A stretch of DNA of 64,000 bases from Pedobacter sp. FW305-3-2-15-E-R2A2 (GCF_038446955.1 NZ_CP151803.1:992001-1056000); one strand, 5' to 3'; shown: positions 28,280 through 38,222, numbered from the stretch's first letter. The notes: generated by a model from the sequence alone, not told the origin. Translations and numbers: made by a program.

Positions 28280-29232
28280 GGTTCACGGCCAATTAGCTTT
28301 CCTTTATCATAACGTCTTTTGTCTTCCTCGACCTTTTTCCGGTCTGAGGAAGACATTTTTTTTTGAATCAGGTTGCGCAATACCGGTTGCCCGGCATCGA
28401 CCCAGGCCGAATACCAATAGGAGCCTGTAGCCAGGATTGCGGCACGCATCTGTCTTTCCACCATATGGTTCATCTGTTCATGGTAAGCCCTGGAATAACC
28501 TAGAGAATATTGTCTCATCACTTGTTGGTTTCTTTTCGAAAAGCTATATTTTCTATACGCAGGAAAGCTGGCACTAAGCCTGGCTTCCAGGGTCAGGACA
28601 CTATCCAGTAAGGCATGACTATGACTGATGATTTTCCAGGCCTTCCCAAGTGGATCCTCTATATATTCCGCCTTGCCGACCCTGTAATTGTACTTTTCGG
28701 CAAACAGTTCCGGTAAACGGCTTTCCCAGAAAGCATGGATGCCATGTTGATTGCTCAGTTGTCCGTTGTGGTTTTGTGTGGTATGAAGCGGCACATGTGC
28801 ATCGGCAACATAATGCCCGAGGTAGGCAGAATAAACCAGTATCTTCATGGAATCCCTGTTTTTAAAGGCGTTGACGAGTTGATAATAAGACTTTTGAATC
28901 TGCCAGGGCAGCGTTCCGTTATTGCTTAATTTCTCTGCACCATATTTTTTTAGCGCCTCATTATAGCTCCTGGGAATGCTATCAATATTCGATTCATAGA
29001 CTTCTACATCAAGGTAATGTCTTGGCGCCTCGGCAGAGTCTGCATAGCGGCGTTTGTCGGCGTCTACGGAATGATCACTAAGGTATTTGATATTTGCCTT
29101 ATAGAAAGTATTGATGCCGTTATGGAGCGTAAAAACAGCAAGATGGTTGATCCGTTTATGGGCGTAGAATCCCCAGGAGCAAAAAAGAAAGGTTCCGGCA
29201 CATAGCATTACAGAGATCAGCAAATACTTCAT
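28276..29232 (-). CDS. S1/P1 nuclease-like zinc-dependent protein
   Basis: 318 residues with a signal peptide whose cleavage leaves an N-terminal W-G-F-Y-A-H (W20 onwards), as in zinc-dependent phospholipase C and S1/P1 nucleases, which use the N-terminal tryptophan as a zinc ligand. The motif GHYVADAHVPLHTTQNH (about 145-161) provides further His/Asp ligands. Predicted to be a secreted zinc hydrolase; whether it acts on nucleic acid or phospholipid cannot be told. Confidence 0.82.
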   Translation of the reverse strand: MKYLLISVMLCAGTFLFCSWGFYAHKRINHLAVFTLHNGINTFYKANIKYLSDHSVDADKRRYADSAEAPRHYLDVEVYESNIDSIPRSYNEALKKYGAEKLSNNGTLPWQIQKSYYQLVNAFKNRDSMKILVYSAYLGHYVADAHVPLHTTQNHNGQLSNQHGIHAFWESRLPELFAEKYNYRVGKAEYIEDPLGKAWKIISHSHALLDSVLTLEARLSASFPAYRKYSFSKRNQQVMRQYSLGYSRAYHEQMNHMVERQMRAAILATGSYWYSAWVDAGQPVLRNLIQKKMSSSDRKKVEEDKRRYDKGKLIGREP

Positions 29233-29267
29233 CTCTGTAAAACTATATAAAGGAACCTATTGAGTGG

Positions 29268-31127
29268 TTATTTATCTATGCTTTTTCCTTTCATGGCGGA
29301 GGATACCGCCACATCCATCACACGCTCGGCAAATGGACGGGTAAATTCATTCAGTTCATCGGCTTTCTTAAGAATCTCATCTTTTTCTGCCTTCGCTAAA
29401 GCGAGTTTAAGCGCTTCAATATGTGTTTTCGTAGCTTCAATTTCCGCTGTTGTCAGGAAGCTGCCATGCTTTTCAATAAAACGTTCTGCGGTATAGGCCA
29501 ATTGCTCGCCCTCGCTTCTGGCCTCAATGAGCATGCGCTGTGCCACGTCACTCTTGGCATGAGTAATGCTGTCGATCAGCATTTTCTCTACCGTATCATC
29601 GGTCAGGCCATAACTTGGTGTAATGTCAATCTCCTGTTTTACACCTGACCTTAACTCTATCGCCTGAACGGTTAGGATGCCATCGGCGTTGAGCATAAAG
29701 TTGATGTCTACCTTCGGTAATCCGGCAGGCATGGCAGGAATGCCTTTCAGGTCAAATTCTGCTAATTTTCTATTCTCCTGTACCAGGTCACGCTCTCCCT
29801 GAAAGACAGAGATTTTCATGTTTACCTGTCCGTCGATAGAGGTGGTATATTGTCTTCCTGCTTTCGTAGGTACTTTTGCATTTCTGGGAATGATCACATC
29901 CATGAGTCCGCCCATGGTTTCAATACCCAGGGAAAGTGGGGTAACATCCAGTAAAAGAATATCGGAGCGGTTTCCGGCCAGGATATCTGCCTGAATGGCT
30001 GCACCAAGGGCAACCACTTCATCCGGGTTGATCTGATCATGAGGAGGGCGGCCAAAAAATTCAGCAACCTGTGCTTTTACATACGGAGTCCGGGTAGAAC
30101 CTCCAACCAGCACCACTTCATCAATCTCTGCAACGGTAAGTTTGGAATCCGTTAAAGCCTGTTTGCAGGAGTTCAAGGTTTCGGCTACTTTCGGTGCAAT
30201 CAGCGCTTCAAAAGTTTGTTTATCTAAAGTACACCAGATGTCGCCGATCTGCTCATTGAACAGGTTCTGGCTACTCAGTGCTTTTTTTGCTTCTTCTGCT
30301 TTTAACCTCAGGGATTGCATTAATCCGGAATCCTGAGCCAGGGTTGCTGCATCAAGTTTATTTTTCTCTATCCAGTAATGAACAATGGAACGGTCAAAAT
30401 CATCCCCCCCTAAAAAGGTATTTCCATTGGTGGACAACACTTCAAAGATGCCGTTTTGTATGGATAAGATCGACACATCAAAGGTTCCGCCTCCAAGGTC
30501 ATATACGGCAATTGTTTTCTGTTGATTGGGATCAAGGCCCAGACCGTAGGCCAGACTGGCTGCAGTAGGTTCGTTTACGATTCGCAAGACATCAAGACCT
30601 GCTAACCTGCCTGCATCCCGCGTTGCTTGCCGCTGGCTATCGTTAAAATAAGCAGGAACGGTGATCACGGCGCGGTTTACCGGTGTTTTTAAAGCATGTT
30701 CAGCCCTTGCCTTCAATTCTTTAAGAATCTCCGCAGAAAGCTCTATAGGGGTATAAAATTTATCACCAGCTTTAATTTTTACCAGTGAATCATTTTCATC
30801 ATCAATGATTTTATAAGAAAAGGTATCCTGGTGACTGGCCACATCTTTATAAGACCTGCCCAGCAATCTTTTTACAGAAAAGATGGTATTTGCAGGGTCG
30901 GTAATTAAAAATTCTTTGGCTTCATTTCCTACCAGCGCATCTCCTTTGGCATTAAAATGCACCACTGAAGGAACCAATAAGCCCTTTCCGGTATCATTAA
31001 TCACCTGTGGGTTTTTGTCCGGGTTAATAAAGGCCACCAGACTATTGGTGGTACCAAGGTCAATACCGACGATGATTTCTTCTTGTTGCAGGGAGCCTGT
31101 TGCCAGGTTAATGGATATCTTTGCCAT
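29268..31127 (-). CDS. hscA: Fe-S assembly Hsp70 chaperone HscA
   Basis: 619 residues with the Hsp70 nucleotide-binding domain (IVGIDLGTTNSLVA, VYDLGGGTFDVS, VLVGGSTRTP), substrate-binding domain and helical lid. The N-terminal lead and overall length resemble HscA rather than DnaK. It helps transfer [2Fe-2S] clusters from the scaffold IscU with the co-chaperone HscB. The other isc genes are not beside it; ferredoxin and iscX lie 24 kb away in this window. Confidence 0.88.
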   Translation of the reverse strand: MAKISINLATGSLQQEEIIVGIDLGTTNSLVAFINPDKNPQVINDTGKGLLVPSVVHFNAKGDALVGNEAKEFLITDPANTIFSVKRLLGRSYKDVASHQDTFSYKIIDDENDSLVKIKAGDKFYTPIELSAEILKELKARAEHALKTPVNRAVITVPAYFNDSQRQATRDAGRLAGLDVLRIVNEPTAASLAYGLGLDPNQQKTIAVYDLGGGTFDVSILSIQNGIFEVLSTNGNTFLGGDDFDRSIVHYWIEKNKLDAATLAQDSGLMQSLRLKAEEAKKALSSQNLFNEQIGDIWCTLDKQTFEALIAPKVAETLNSCKQALTDSKLTVAEIDEVVLVGGSTRTPYVKAQVAEFFGRPPHDQINPDEVVALGAAIQADILAGNRSDILLLDVTPLSLGIETMGGLMDVIIPRNAKVPTKAGRQYTTSIDGQVNMKISVFQGERDLVQENRKLAEFDLKGIPAMPAGLPKVDINFMLNADGILTVQAIELRSGVKQEIDITPSYGLTDDTVEKMLIDSITHAKSDVAQRMLIEARSEGEQLAYTAERFIEKHGSFLTTAEIEATKTHIEALKLALAKAEKDEILKKADELNEFTRPFAERVMDVAVSSAMKGKSIDK

Positions 31128-31134
31128 AGTCCGG

Positions 31135-31142
31135 CAAATTTA
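31135..31142 (-). promoter_or_regulatory. Candidate -7 element TAAATTTG of hscA
   Basis: Minus-strand match to TAnnTTTG, 7 bases before the hscA start codon; implies a very short 5' untranslated region. It lies within the 3' flank of the DUF3810 gene. Confidence 0.5.
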
Positions 31143-31150
31143 GGAATGTT

Positions 31151-32233
31151 TTAAGGTTTTTTGTGCATCAATTCCTTTTTATGGATATTATACAACCAGA
31201 TGACGATGTCCTGATAGCTGTCTGTACCTTTAGACTGGTTGTTGAGTTTTAGAAAACCATCCAGAGCGACGCCCATATAACCATACATATCGCTATTGTA
31301 TTTCTGCCAGAAGGCCCTTTCGGTTTTGAAATCTTTAATGGTTTCGGGATTGATGCTGGCATACAGGCGTTGGTAATCTTCAGGAGATTTGATTCTGATC
31401 TCAAATAAAATGCTCCTCAGCATGTTATAAGCAGCAGAATAACGGAAATTTTCATCCTTGCTGTGAATGGCTGTTAAATACCCGATCAGGTTGGCTTCAT
31501 CTTCTCTTCCTATGCCCAGCTGGTGCGCAATTTCATGACAGGTAACGAAAGGCAATGATACCGCCGGCAGTCTCATATTTACATTTGCTTCTCCGGACAA
31601 AGGATTGTAATAGCCTTCAATGCCAATTTTGGTGACGATCCAGCTGTTTAAGACGGCTTTCACTGAGGGGCTGCGGTATTGAAAAAATGCGTTTGTTTTT
31701 TTCATCAGATCGTAAGCCTCTTTTGCTTTACTTTCCAGCTCATCAATGTTGTAGTTTTCTTTTTTCAGGTGTTGAAGTGCATTCAGCTTATCGATGAAAT
31801 ACTCCCCCAGCAGAACGAGTTCTGTGGTGGTGTATTTTTCGTCCGGAATTCCCAATCGTTTGGAAATAGATGGACGTGAATAATTCAGTCCCCACAGGAT
31901 TTTAAAAATCAGGTATAAGATTAAAAAGAAATTCAGCAGCTGCAAAGGAATCCTGATCCGGTCTTCGGATTTTAATTTCTTTTGAGAAAGTTTTCTGAAG
32001 AACAGATAGATGCTCCTCAATGCATAAAGTACCAGAAGAAGGTACAGGAAATCTCCAAGGGCAAAAGGGAAGATGGAGCTGAGAAAACGCTGGACAACAG
32101 AGATGACCTGATAGAAACCATCAGAATAAAAATTTTCTATAAATGAGCTGTTCATCCCGGCAAGAAATACCAATCCCGACAGGAGGAACAACAGGACAAA
32201 CTGTTTAATCCCTGGTTTGTCCTTTAATGTCAT
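31151..32233 (-). CDS. DUF3810 membrane protein with HExxH motif
   Basis: This 360-residue protein has three N-terminal membrane segments (about 10-125), then a domain containing HEIAHQLGIGREDEAN (about 227-242), which looks like a zinc metallopeptidase site with a downstream Glu. It fits the DUF3810 family. Its start overlaps the stop of the dihydroorotase gene (TAATG), so the two are translationally coupled. Substrate unknown; peptidase activity is inferred from the motif only. Confidence 0.82.
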   Translation of the reverse strand: MTLKDKPGIKQFVLLFLLSGLVFLAGMNSSFIENFYSDGFYQVISVVQRFLSSIFPFALGDFLYLLLVLYALRSIYLFFRKLSQKKLKSEDRIRIPLQLLNFFLILYLIFKILWGLNYSRPSISKRLGIPDEKYTTTELVLLGEYFIDKLNALQHLKKENYNIDELESKAKEAYDLMKKTNAFFQYRSPSVKAVLNSWIVTKIGIEGYYNPLSGEANVNMRLPAVSLPFVTCHEIAHQLGIGREDEANLIGYLTAIHSKDENFRYSAAYNMLRSILFEIRIKSPEDYQRLYASINPETIKDFKTERAFWQKYNSDMYGYMGVALDGFLKLNNQSKGTDSYQDIVIWLYNIHKKELMHKKP

Positions 32234-33567
32234 TATCTATTGAAATTTAGTCTTTTACCAATCGCATCGGTCATGAATTTCCCTTTTTGATAAGCCAGGT
32301 TTCCGGAAACGAAGGTATGGGTAATTTCAGCCTGGAAGGTTTGTCCCTCAAAAGGAGACCATCCGCATTTGTACCATAGGTTTGCCCTGGTCACTTTAAC
32401 GGGGTCGTTTAGGTGAACCAGTACCAGATCTGCCCAATAGCCTTCTCTGATAAATCCTCTTTTATCGACGTTGAAGCAAGTGGCCACATTGTGTGCTGTT
32501 TTTTCAGCAATCTGTTCCAGTGTAATTTTCTTTTGATGGTACATCTCCAGTAAAGCCGATAAGGCATGTTGTACCAATGGGCCTCCGGAAGGGGCTTTCA
32601 GGTAAGGTTGCTCTTTTTCTGCAATGGTATGTGGGGCATGATCGGTTGCAATGATGTCAATATGACCATCCAATACGCCCTTTAATATCGCGTCTTTATC
32701 CTGTGCTGTTTTTACAGCCGGGTTCCATTTGATCCAGTTGCCTTTAGCTGCATAATCCTGATCATCAAACCAAAGGTGATGGATACAGGCTTCTGCGGTA
32801 ATTCTCTTGTCTTTTAATGGAGTAACCGCATCAAAAAGGGCTACTTCCCTGGCAGTAGAGATGTGAAGGATGTGCAAACGGGTATCGTATTTTTTAGCAA
32901 GTTCAACAGCCATCGATGACGAGAGGTAGCAAGCTTCTGCACTTCTGATGAGTGGGTGCATGTCTATCGTGATGTTGTCTCCGTATTTTTCTTTGTAAGC
33001 GGCCATGTTCTCCCGGATGGTTTTTTCATCTTCGCAATGGGTGGCAACCAGCATTGGGGCATCTTTGAAAATGTTTTCCAATACTTTCTCATTGTCAACC
33101 AGCATGTTTCCGGTAGAAGAACCCATGAAGACTTTAATTCCGCAAACATTTTTGGGGTCTGTTTTTAAGACTTCTCCCAGGTTGTCATTGGAAGCTCCCA
33201 TGAAAAAGGAGTAATTGGCCAATGAAACTTCAGAAGCAATCCGGTATTTGTCGGCCAGCAATTCCTGTGTCAGGGTATTGGGTACAGTATTCGGCATTTC
33301 CATCCAGGAGGTAATTCCTCCGGCTACTGCAGCCATGCTTTCAGTAAAGATGTCTGCTTTATCTGTTAAACCTGGTTCCCTGAAATGGACCTGGTCGTCG
33401 ATCATACCCGGAAAGAGGTGTAAGCCCTCCGCATTAATTTCTTTTGCGCCTTCCGCCTGGATATTCGGGGCGATTTTTTCAATAAATCCGTCTTTAATGA
33501 GTACGTCAGCAACAAAGATTTGGCCTTCGTTAACCACTGAGGCCGCTTTTATCAGAATGGTGTTCAT
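32233..33567 (-). CDS. pyrC: Dihydroorotase (amidohydrolase family)
   Basis: A 444-residue cyclic amidohydrolase. It shows the metal-site motif DQVHFREPG (H61), a lysine in KVFMGSS that would be carbamylated, HCEDE, HILHIST and ATDHAPH. It closes carbamoyl-aspartate to dihydroorotate in pyrimidine synthesis. The first metal histidine of the usual HxH motif is glutamine here (Q59), which I recall as common in Bacteroidota homologues. No other pyr genes are adjacent. Confidence 0.88.
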   Translation of the reverse strand: MNTILIKAASVVNEGQIFVADVLIKDGFIEKIAPNIQAEGAKEINAEGLHLFPGMIDDQVHFREPGLTDKADIFTESMAAVAGGITSWMEMPNTVPNTLTQELLADKYRIASEVSLANYSFFMGASNDNLGEVLKTDPKNVCGIKVFMGSSTGNMLVDNEKVLENIFKDAPMLVATHCEDEKTIRENMAAYKEKYGDNITIDMHPLIRSAEACYLSSSMAVELAKKYDTRLHILHISTAREVALFDAVTPLKDKRITAEACIHHLWFDDQDYAAKGNWIKWNPAVKTAQDKDAILKGVLDGHIDIIATDHAPHTIAEKEQPYLKAPSGGPLVQHALSALLEMYHQKKITLEQIAEKTAHNVATCFNVDKRGFIREGYWADLVLVHLNDPVKVTRANLWYKCGWSPFEGQTFQAEITHTFVSGNLAYQKGKFMTDAIGKRLNFNR

Positions 33568-33572
33568 GACCT

Positions 33573-33580
33573 CAAACTTA
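33573..33580 (-). promoter_or_regulatory. Candidate -7 element TAAGTTTG of the dihydroorotase gene
   Basis: Minus-strand match to TAnnTTTG ending 5 bases before the ATG. The transcript would be leaderless or nearly so. Confidence 0.5.
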
Positions 33581-33593
33581 AATAAAAAAATTG

Positions 33594-35501
33594 TTATTTG
33601 CTTTTCCAGGTATTATCTCCGGCATTTGCATCTACAAATAATCCTCCGTTTATATCGATTTTCGATACTGCCTTCTTCGCATTCAGGGAAACTATTGCTG
33701 CTTTCTGATTGGTTTTCCATAAGGCAGGTGTCTGGTGGAAAAGCTCGGTAGATCCGTCTTTATAAGTAAGAATCACATCAAAAGGGACGGCAAAGCCTCC
33801 GGTATTGCGGAGCGCAAGCTGATAAGCCAGGCCTTTGTTCGTTACTTTGGTGATGCTCAGGTCGATATAATTGTTGCTGAAAAACCAGTTGTTCCAGTAC
33901 CAGTTCAGGCTTTGTCCGGAAACATTATTCAGGGTATAGAAAAAATCCCATGGAATTGGATGTTTCCCATTCCAGCGGTCCATGTAGGCATGCAGGTATT
34001 TTTTGAAAGCCACATCGCCAAGCATGTCTTTTAATGCGAGGTAAGCCAGAGAGGGTTTCACATAGGCATTATTGCCATAGCCTACTCCGGAAACCTGGGT
34101 AGACAAAGAAATGATGGGTTGATCTTGTTCTGTCGAAGGGTCAAAGATCCACCTGTTCACCCGGAACGTCTTATAGTTGTTGTCCGCTTTCTTTTTTCCG
34201 AGTTGTTCGATGCCAATGAGGTATTCCAAGGTCGTTGCCCAGCCTTCATCCATATGTGCGTAACGGGTTTCATTGGTCCCCATATAAAAAGGAAAATAGG
34301 TATGTGCGATTTCGTGGTTCAGTACAAATTGGGAGAATTCCATATCCGGTGTACTGGAATCGTTTACCATCATTGGATATTCCATGTCGGCAAAGCCCTG
34401 AACGGCGGTCATCTTTGAGAAAGGATAGGGAATCCCCGGCCAGTTGTTCGAAAACCAGTGTAAGGCTTGTTTAGACCAGGCGGTTGCCTGTGCAAAGTCT
34501 TTTGCTTTGGCATCGTAAGCCGATTGAACGCTTGCCCTTCTGTTTGTTTTTGGGTCCACAATCACGCTTCCTGCATCCCAGAGGTAATGATTACTCAGGG
34601 AGAAGGTCATATCGGTAATGTGATTGGCTATGAATTTCCAGCTGTTCCATTCGTTCTGTTGGGTCACCAGTCCTTTGGACATCTCTTCTGCGTTTGCAAT
34701 TGCAATGATGTCTTCGCTGTTGTAGGATTTTTTTAACCGCGCTGCATAATCAGGTTGCAGCACTTCATCTGGATTCTGAAGATCGCCGGTAGCCCATACG
34801 ACATAGTTTTTCGGAGCCTTAACGGTTAACTGGTAATCGTTAAAATCATTGTAAAATTCGGCACGGTCGGTATGCGGGATTTGATCCCAGCCATTGTAAT
34901 CGTCATATACAGAGATTCTTGGGAAAGCATAGGCAACGAAGAAGGTTGTGCTGTCCAGTTGCCCCTCTCTTCCGCTTTCTTTGGATAGGGGGTAAGCCCA
35001 GCTGATGTTAAAAACTGCCGTTTGTCCGGGATTAAGTGCCGTTTTCAATGGCACATCTTCTACAGTACCCCAATCTTTGGTGTTTAGCGAATAGCGTTGA
35101 CCATCTACTTCAAATGATTTGATGTCCAGTCCGGAGGTCAGGAAATCTTTGCTGACATAACCCGATCTTGGTGCCTCAGGTTTATGGAGGTTGTTGACAA
35201 ACCGGATGGCGACCTGCCGCAGGGTATCCGGACTATTATTGGTGTATTTTATCGTCTCTGTTCCTTCCACAAGCTTAGTGTCGGGATTTACCTGGATATG
35301 CAGGTCATATTTTCCCTTGTTTTGCCAGTATTGTTTTCCTGGTTTGCCATCCTTAGAACGGCTTCCTTTATCGTAAGCTGCTTTAATGTTTCTTGGCATA
35401 TACAGTTCCTGAGCATGTAAAGCGGTGTTGGTCGTGATGATTAGTGCAAGGGTAACCGGAAGACCAATGGTCAGCAGTCTGAGGATATTCTTTTTCATCA
35501 T
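33594..35501 (-). CDS. M1 family metallopeptidase, secreted
   Basis: This 635-residue aminopeptidase-like protein has a signal peptide ending near ALHAQ. The zinc site is HEIAH (H396, E397, H400) with the third ligand E419 in HMDEGWAT, matching HExxH-x18-E. A start one codon downstream (MKKN) is equally plausible. It probably trims peptides in the periplasm or at the surface. The C-terminal part beyond residue 520 is beta-rich. Confidence 0.9.
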   Translation of the reverse strand: MMKKNILRLLTIGLPVTLALIITTNTALHAQELYMPRNIKAAYDKGSRSKDGKPGKQYWQNKGKYDLHIQVNPDTKLVEGTETIKYTNNSPDTLRQVAIRFVNNLHKPEAPRSGYVSKDFLTSGLDIKSFEVDGQRYSLNTKDWGTVEDVPLKTALNPGQTAVFNISWAYPLSKESGREGQLDSTTFFVAYAFPRISVYDDYNGWDQIPHTDRAEFYNDFNDYQLTVKAPKNYVVWATGDLQNPDEVLQPDYAARLKKSYNSEDIIAIANAEEMSKGLVTQQNEWNSWKFIANHITDMTFSLSNHYLWDAGSVIVDPKTNRRASVQSAYDAKAKDFAQATAWSKQALHWFSNNWPGIPYPFSKMTAVQGFADMEYPMMVNDSSTPDMEFSQFVLNHEIAHTYFPFYMGTNETRYAHMDEGWATTLEYLIGIEQLGKKKADNNYKTFRVNRWIFDPSTEQDQPIISLSTQVSGVGYGNNAYVKPSLAYLALKDMLGDVAFKKYLHAYMDRWNGKHPIPWDFFYTLNNVSGQSLNWYWNNWFFSNNYIDLSITKVTNKGLAYQLALRNTGGFAVPFDVILTYKDGSTELFHQTPALWKTNQKAAIVSLNAKKAVSKIDINGGLFVDANAGDNTWKSK

Positions 35502-35600
35502 TATATATTTATACCTAAGTAATGTTATCGTTGTATAAAAGTACTGGTTTTATTTGTAGATTGTTATGGATAGATTTAAACTGAAAGATAAGAATCAAAA

Positions 35601-35795
35601 ATGAGAAGAAACATTGTGTTTTCAGGAGTAATACTGTTGTTGTTTATTGGATTTTGCGCTCAGGCACAGCAAAACACGGCAGGGAAACCAGTAGTTCCGG
35701 TTGCTGAAATTTTAAAAGACGTAAGAAGCTGGGTGGTGGTCAAGGAGGTTACCCATGCAGAGGACATGATCAGGGCTTTAAAGAAGGTTCTGTAA
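35601..35795 (+). CDS. Small secreted hypothetical protein
   Basis: This 64-residue protein has a clear signal peptide (ending CAQAQQ), leaving a 40-residue mature part that looks helical. No family is recognised. It has a good ATG and is followed closely by the DEAD-box helicase gene, which has its own promoter. Mature region: AEILKDVRSWVVVKEV is its most hydrophobic part. Confidence 0.55.
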   Translation: MRRNIVFSGVILLLFIGFCAQAQQNTAGKPVVPVAEILKDVRSWVVVKEVTHAEDMIRALKKVL

Positions 35796-35825
35796 AAATG
35801 TAATTACTGATCCTGTAAATAATAG

Positions 35826-35833
35826 TATATTTG
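35826..35833 (+). promoter_or_regulatory. Candidate -7 element TATATTTG of the helicase gene
   Basis: Full match to TAnnTTTG, ending 4 bases before the ATG at 35838. Suggests a leaderless transcript. Confidence 0.55.
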
Positions 35834-35837
35834 CAAA

Positions 35838-37169
35838 ATGCCCAAAACATTTGAAGAGTTTAACCTTAATCGCCAGATTTTAAATGCTGTAGCTGATGCC
35901 GGGTTTACTCATGCCACCCCAATACAAGAAAAAGCAATTGCGCCTGTTTTATCAGGACAGGACATCTTCGGCATTGCTGAAACCGGAACAGGAAAGACAG
36001 CAGCCTATGTTTTGCCGATCTTAATGCAATTAAAATATGCACAGGGAGATGCTGCCCGTGCCTTAATCCTGGCTCCGACAAGAGAGCTGGCGATGCAGAT
36101 TACTGAACATATCAAGATTTTCTCAAAATATACAGACCTCCGTACCGTAGTGGTTTATGGTGGTCTTGGTCCGAAAACACAAATTGAACAGATCAAAGCG
36201 GGTGTCGATATTATTGTTGCCACTCCCGGAAGATTCCTGGATATTTATCTTGCAGGACACATCAACACCCAGTATTTGAAATTCCTGGTTTTAGATGAGG
36301 CGGATAAAATGATGGATATGGGCTTTATCGGTTCGATTCACCGCATTTTGGAAGTGGTTCCCCGCAGACGTCAGAACCTGTTGTTTTCTGCAACGATGAG
36401 TGATCTGGTACAAAAGATTGCAGGAGATTTTCTGAAGCATCCTACCATTATCGAGGTGGGCTTACAGGCTACACCTGCGCAGACGGTTACGCAAACACTG
36501 TATGAGGTGCCCAATTTAAAAACAAAGATCAATCTTTTGCAGCACCTGCTGAAAAATGATGAGGAGTTTAAAAGACTGATCATTTTCTGTAAGACCAAAA
36601 CCGTAGCGGATAACATCTTTAGCTTTATCGAACGTAAATTCGGTGCAGAAGCAGTAAGGGTAATCCATGCGAATAAAGGACAGAATACCAGGATTAACTC
36701 GATCAATAGCTTTAAAGAAGGAAATGTCAGGGTATTGGTGGCTACAGATGTGGCTTCCCGTGGAATTGATGTTTCTGAAGTAAGTCATGTGATCAATTTC
36801 GATGTGCCGATCATTATCGAAGATTATGTTCATAGAATCGGACGTACCGGCCGTGCTTATGCGAAAGGTGATGCCCTTACTTTTTTCACACCTGCGGAAA
36901 AATATTACATTGAGAAAATACAAAAGTTAATCAGACAGGAGATTCCTGTAGTACCTTTGCCGACGGAAGTTTTTGTGGAAGAAACTCCTTATGAAGAACG
37001 TCAGGCCATTGCCAGGGCTATTGACGACCAGAAACGTAAGGATGATCCTGATTTTAAAGGAGCTTTCCATGAGAAAAAACATGCGGCATCGATTGCTGCG
37101 GCAGAAAGGGAGAAGAACAAAAACAAAACTCCTTCCTGGAAGTCAAAGAAATTCAAAAAAAGGAAATAA
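35838..37169 (+). CDS. DEAD-box RNA helicase
   Basis: 443 residues. Visible motifs are the Q motif (ATPIQEKAI), Walker A AETGTGKT (47-54), PTRELA, DEAD, SAT and HRIGRTGR, followed by a short basic tail (KSKKFKKRK). It unwinds RNA in the cytoplasm, probably in ribosome assembly or mRNA decay. Similar to the RhlE subgroup in length and tail, though the exact subgroup is not certain. Confidence 0.94.
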   Translation: MPKTFEEFNLNRQILNAVADAGFTHATPIQEKAIAPVLSGQDIFGIAETGTGKTAAYVLPILMQLKYAQGDAARALILAPTRELAMQITEHIKIFSKYTDLRTVVVYGGLGPKTQIEQIKAGVDIIVATPGRFLDIYLAGHINTQYLKFLVLDEADKMMDMGFIGSIHRILEVVPRRRQNLLFSATMSDLVQKIAGDFLKHPTIIEVGLQATPAQTVTQTLYEVPNLKTKINLLQHLLKNDEEFKRLIIFCKTKTVADNIFSFIERKFGAEAVRVIHANKGQNTRINSINSFKEGNVRVLVATDVASRGIDVSEVSHVINFDVPIIIEDYVHRIGRTGRAYAKGDALTFFTPAEKYYIEKIQKLIRQEIPVVPLPTEVFVEETPYEERQAIARAIDDQKRKDDPDFKGAFHEKKHAASIAAAEREKNKNKTPSWKSKKFKKRK

Positions 37170-37181
37170 AGAACTGAGGAA

Positions 37182-37460
37182 TTGAAAGTAAAACTGACAC
37201 CGCTTAATATTGTATCCGCGATCTTTCTGGTGATTGCGGTGCTGATGATGTTGGAAAAATCGCCTGCGCCATCAGAAAAGACAATTGACCTGTCTAGGAT
37301 CTTAATGTGGTTTAGCTTTTTAATTGTCCTGGTTTCTTTTATCTCCGATCAGATTTTCCGGAAGTTTATTCCAGAGTTGAAAAAAATATGGGCAATAGAA
37401 TGTGCCTTTATTGTTTTCACCATCATCTTAGTTTTTATTATAAAAGTCAGCATATATTAA
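37182..37460 (+). CDS. Small membrane protein, unknown
   Basis: 92 residues with three hydrophobic segments. The start is a TTG preceded by a GAGGA sequence resembling a ribosome-binding site. It lies 12 bases after the helicase stop and directly abuts gldC. Unknown function; position suggests transcription together with its neighbours. Confidence 0.6.
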   Translation: MKVKLTPLNIVSAIFLVIAVLMMLEKSPAPSEKTIDLSRILMWFSFLIVLVSFISDQIFRKFIPELKKIWAIECAFIVFTIILVFIIKVSIY

Positions 37461-37796
37461 ATGAAACAAGCAGAAATTAAAATTACGGTGCAGTTAGATG
37501 ATAACAATGTACCTGACAATATCCTTTGGGAATCTACAGACTCGAAAAGTCAGGAGCAGGTGCCTGTAAAGTCAATGATGTTGGCCCTTTGGGACCATAA
37601 TTATAAGAACTCTATGCGCATTGACTTATGGACTAAAGACATGCCTGTTGATGAAATGAAAAGGTTCTTTTATGAAACTTTGCAAACCATGGGGGATAGC
37701 TTCCTTAAAGCTACCGGAGAGAAGTTAATCATCGAAGATCTGCGTGATTACTGTGCGCATTTTGCCGATAAAATGGGCATCAATACACAACAATAA
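37461..37796 (+). CDS. gldC: Gliding motility protein GldC
   Basis: A 111-residue cytoplasmic protein matching the GldC family from its first residues (KQAEIKITVQLDDNNVPDNI; WESTD). In F. johnsoniae GldC boosts but is not essential for gliding. It begins directly after the stop of the previous small membrane gene and ends where the next membrane gene begins. Conserved in non-gliding relatives, so its basic function may be different. Confidence 0.85.
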   Translation: MKQAEIKITVQLDDNNVPDNILWESTDSKSQEQVPVKSMMLALWDHNYKNSMRIDLWTKDMPVDEMKRFFYETLQTMGDSFLKATGEKLIIEDLRDYCAHFADKMGINTQQ

Positions 37797-37799
37797 GTG

Positions 37800-38222
37800 A
37801 TGAGAGCTCAGGGAATTATAGGTGCGGTGATTATGGCAATTGGCGGAATCTGTCCTTTGCTTCGCATTCCAATTATAGGCAACTGGAATTATTTTGATCT
37901 GGATCAGACCTTAGCGATCACGTTTTATGTGGTGGTAGCGATTGGGTTATTGGGCGCTTTTACTCAAAAAGCCGGACTGATCAAATTTGCCGGATGGGCA
38001 GGGATTGCATTGGTGGCGATTACTTTGGTAGGTATTTATTTCAAGGCTCATGGTTCCTTTGGATTTCTACATTTCAAAAAGCTGGTGAACCTGGCAGCAG
38101 GAATGGTGAAATATAAATGGGGTTGGTATGTGATCCTTGCAGGTGCGTTTATTTTAGTTACGGTAAGAAGGCCTAAGGTGGCTGTAGTGAGTGCTGCGGT
38201 GCCTGCCGAAGCGACAGTATAG
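37800..38222 (+). CDS. Small integral membrane protein, unknown
   Basis: 140 residues with four hydrophobic segments. The ATG at 37800 is preferred to the GTG at 37797; both directly follow gldC. No family is recognised. It appears to be the last gene of the helicase-gldC cluster. Confidence 0.7.
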   Translation: MRAQGIIGAVIMAIGGICPLLRIPIIGNWNYFDLDQTLAITFYVVVAIGLLGAFTQKAGLIKFAGWAGIALVAITLVGIYFKAHGSFGFLHFKKLVNLAAGMVKYKWGWYVILAGAFILVTVRRPKVAVVSAAVPAEATV

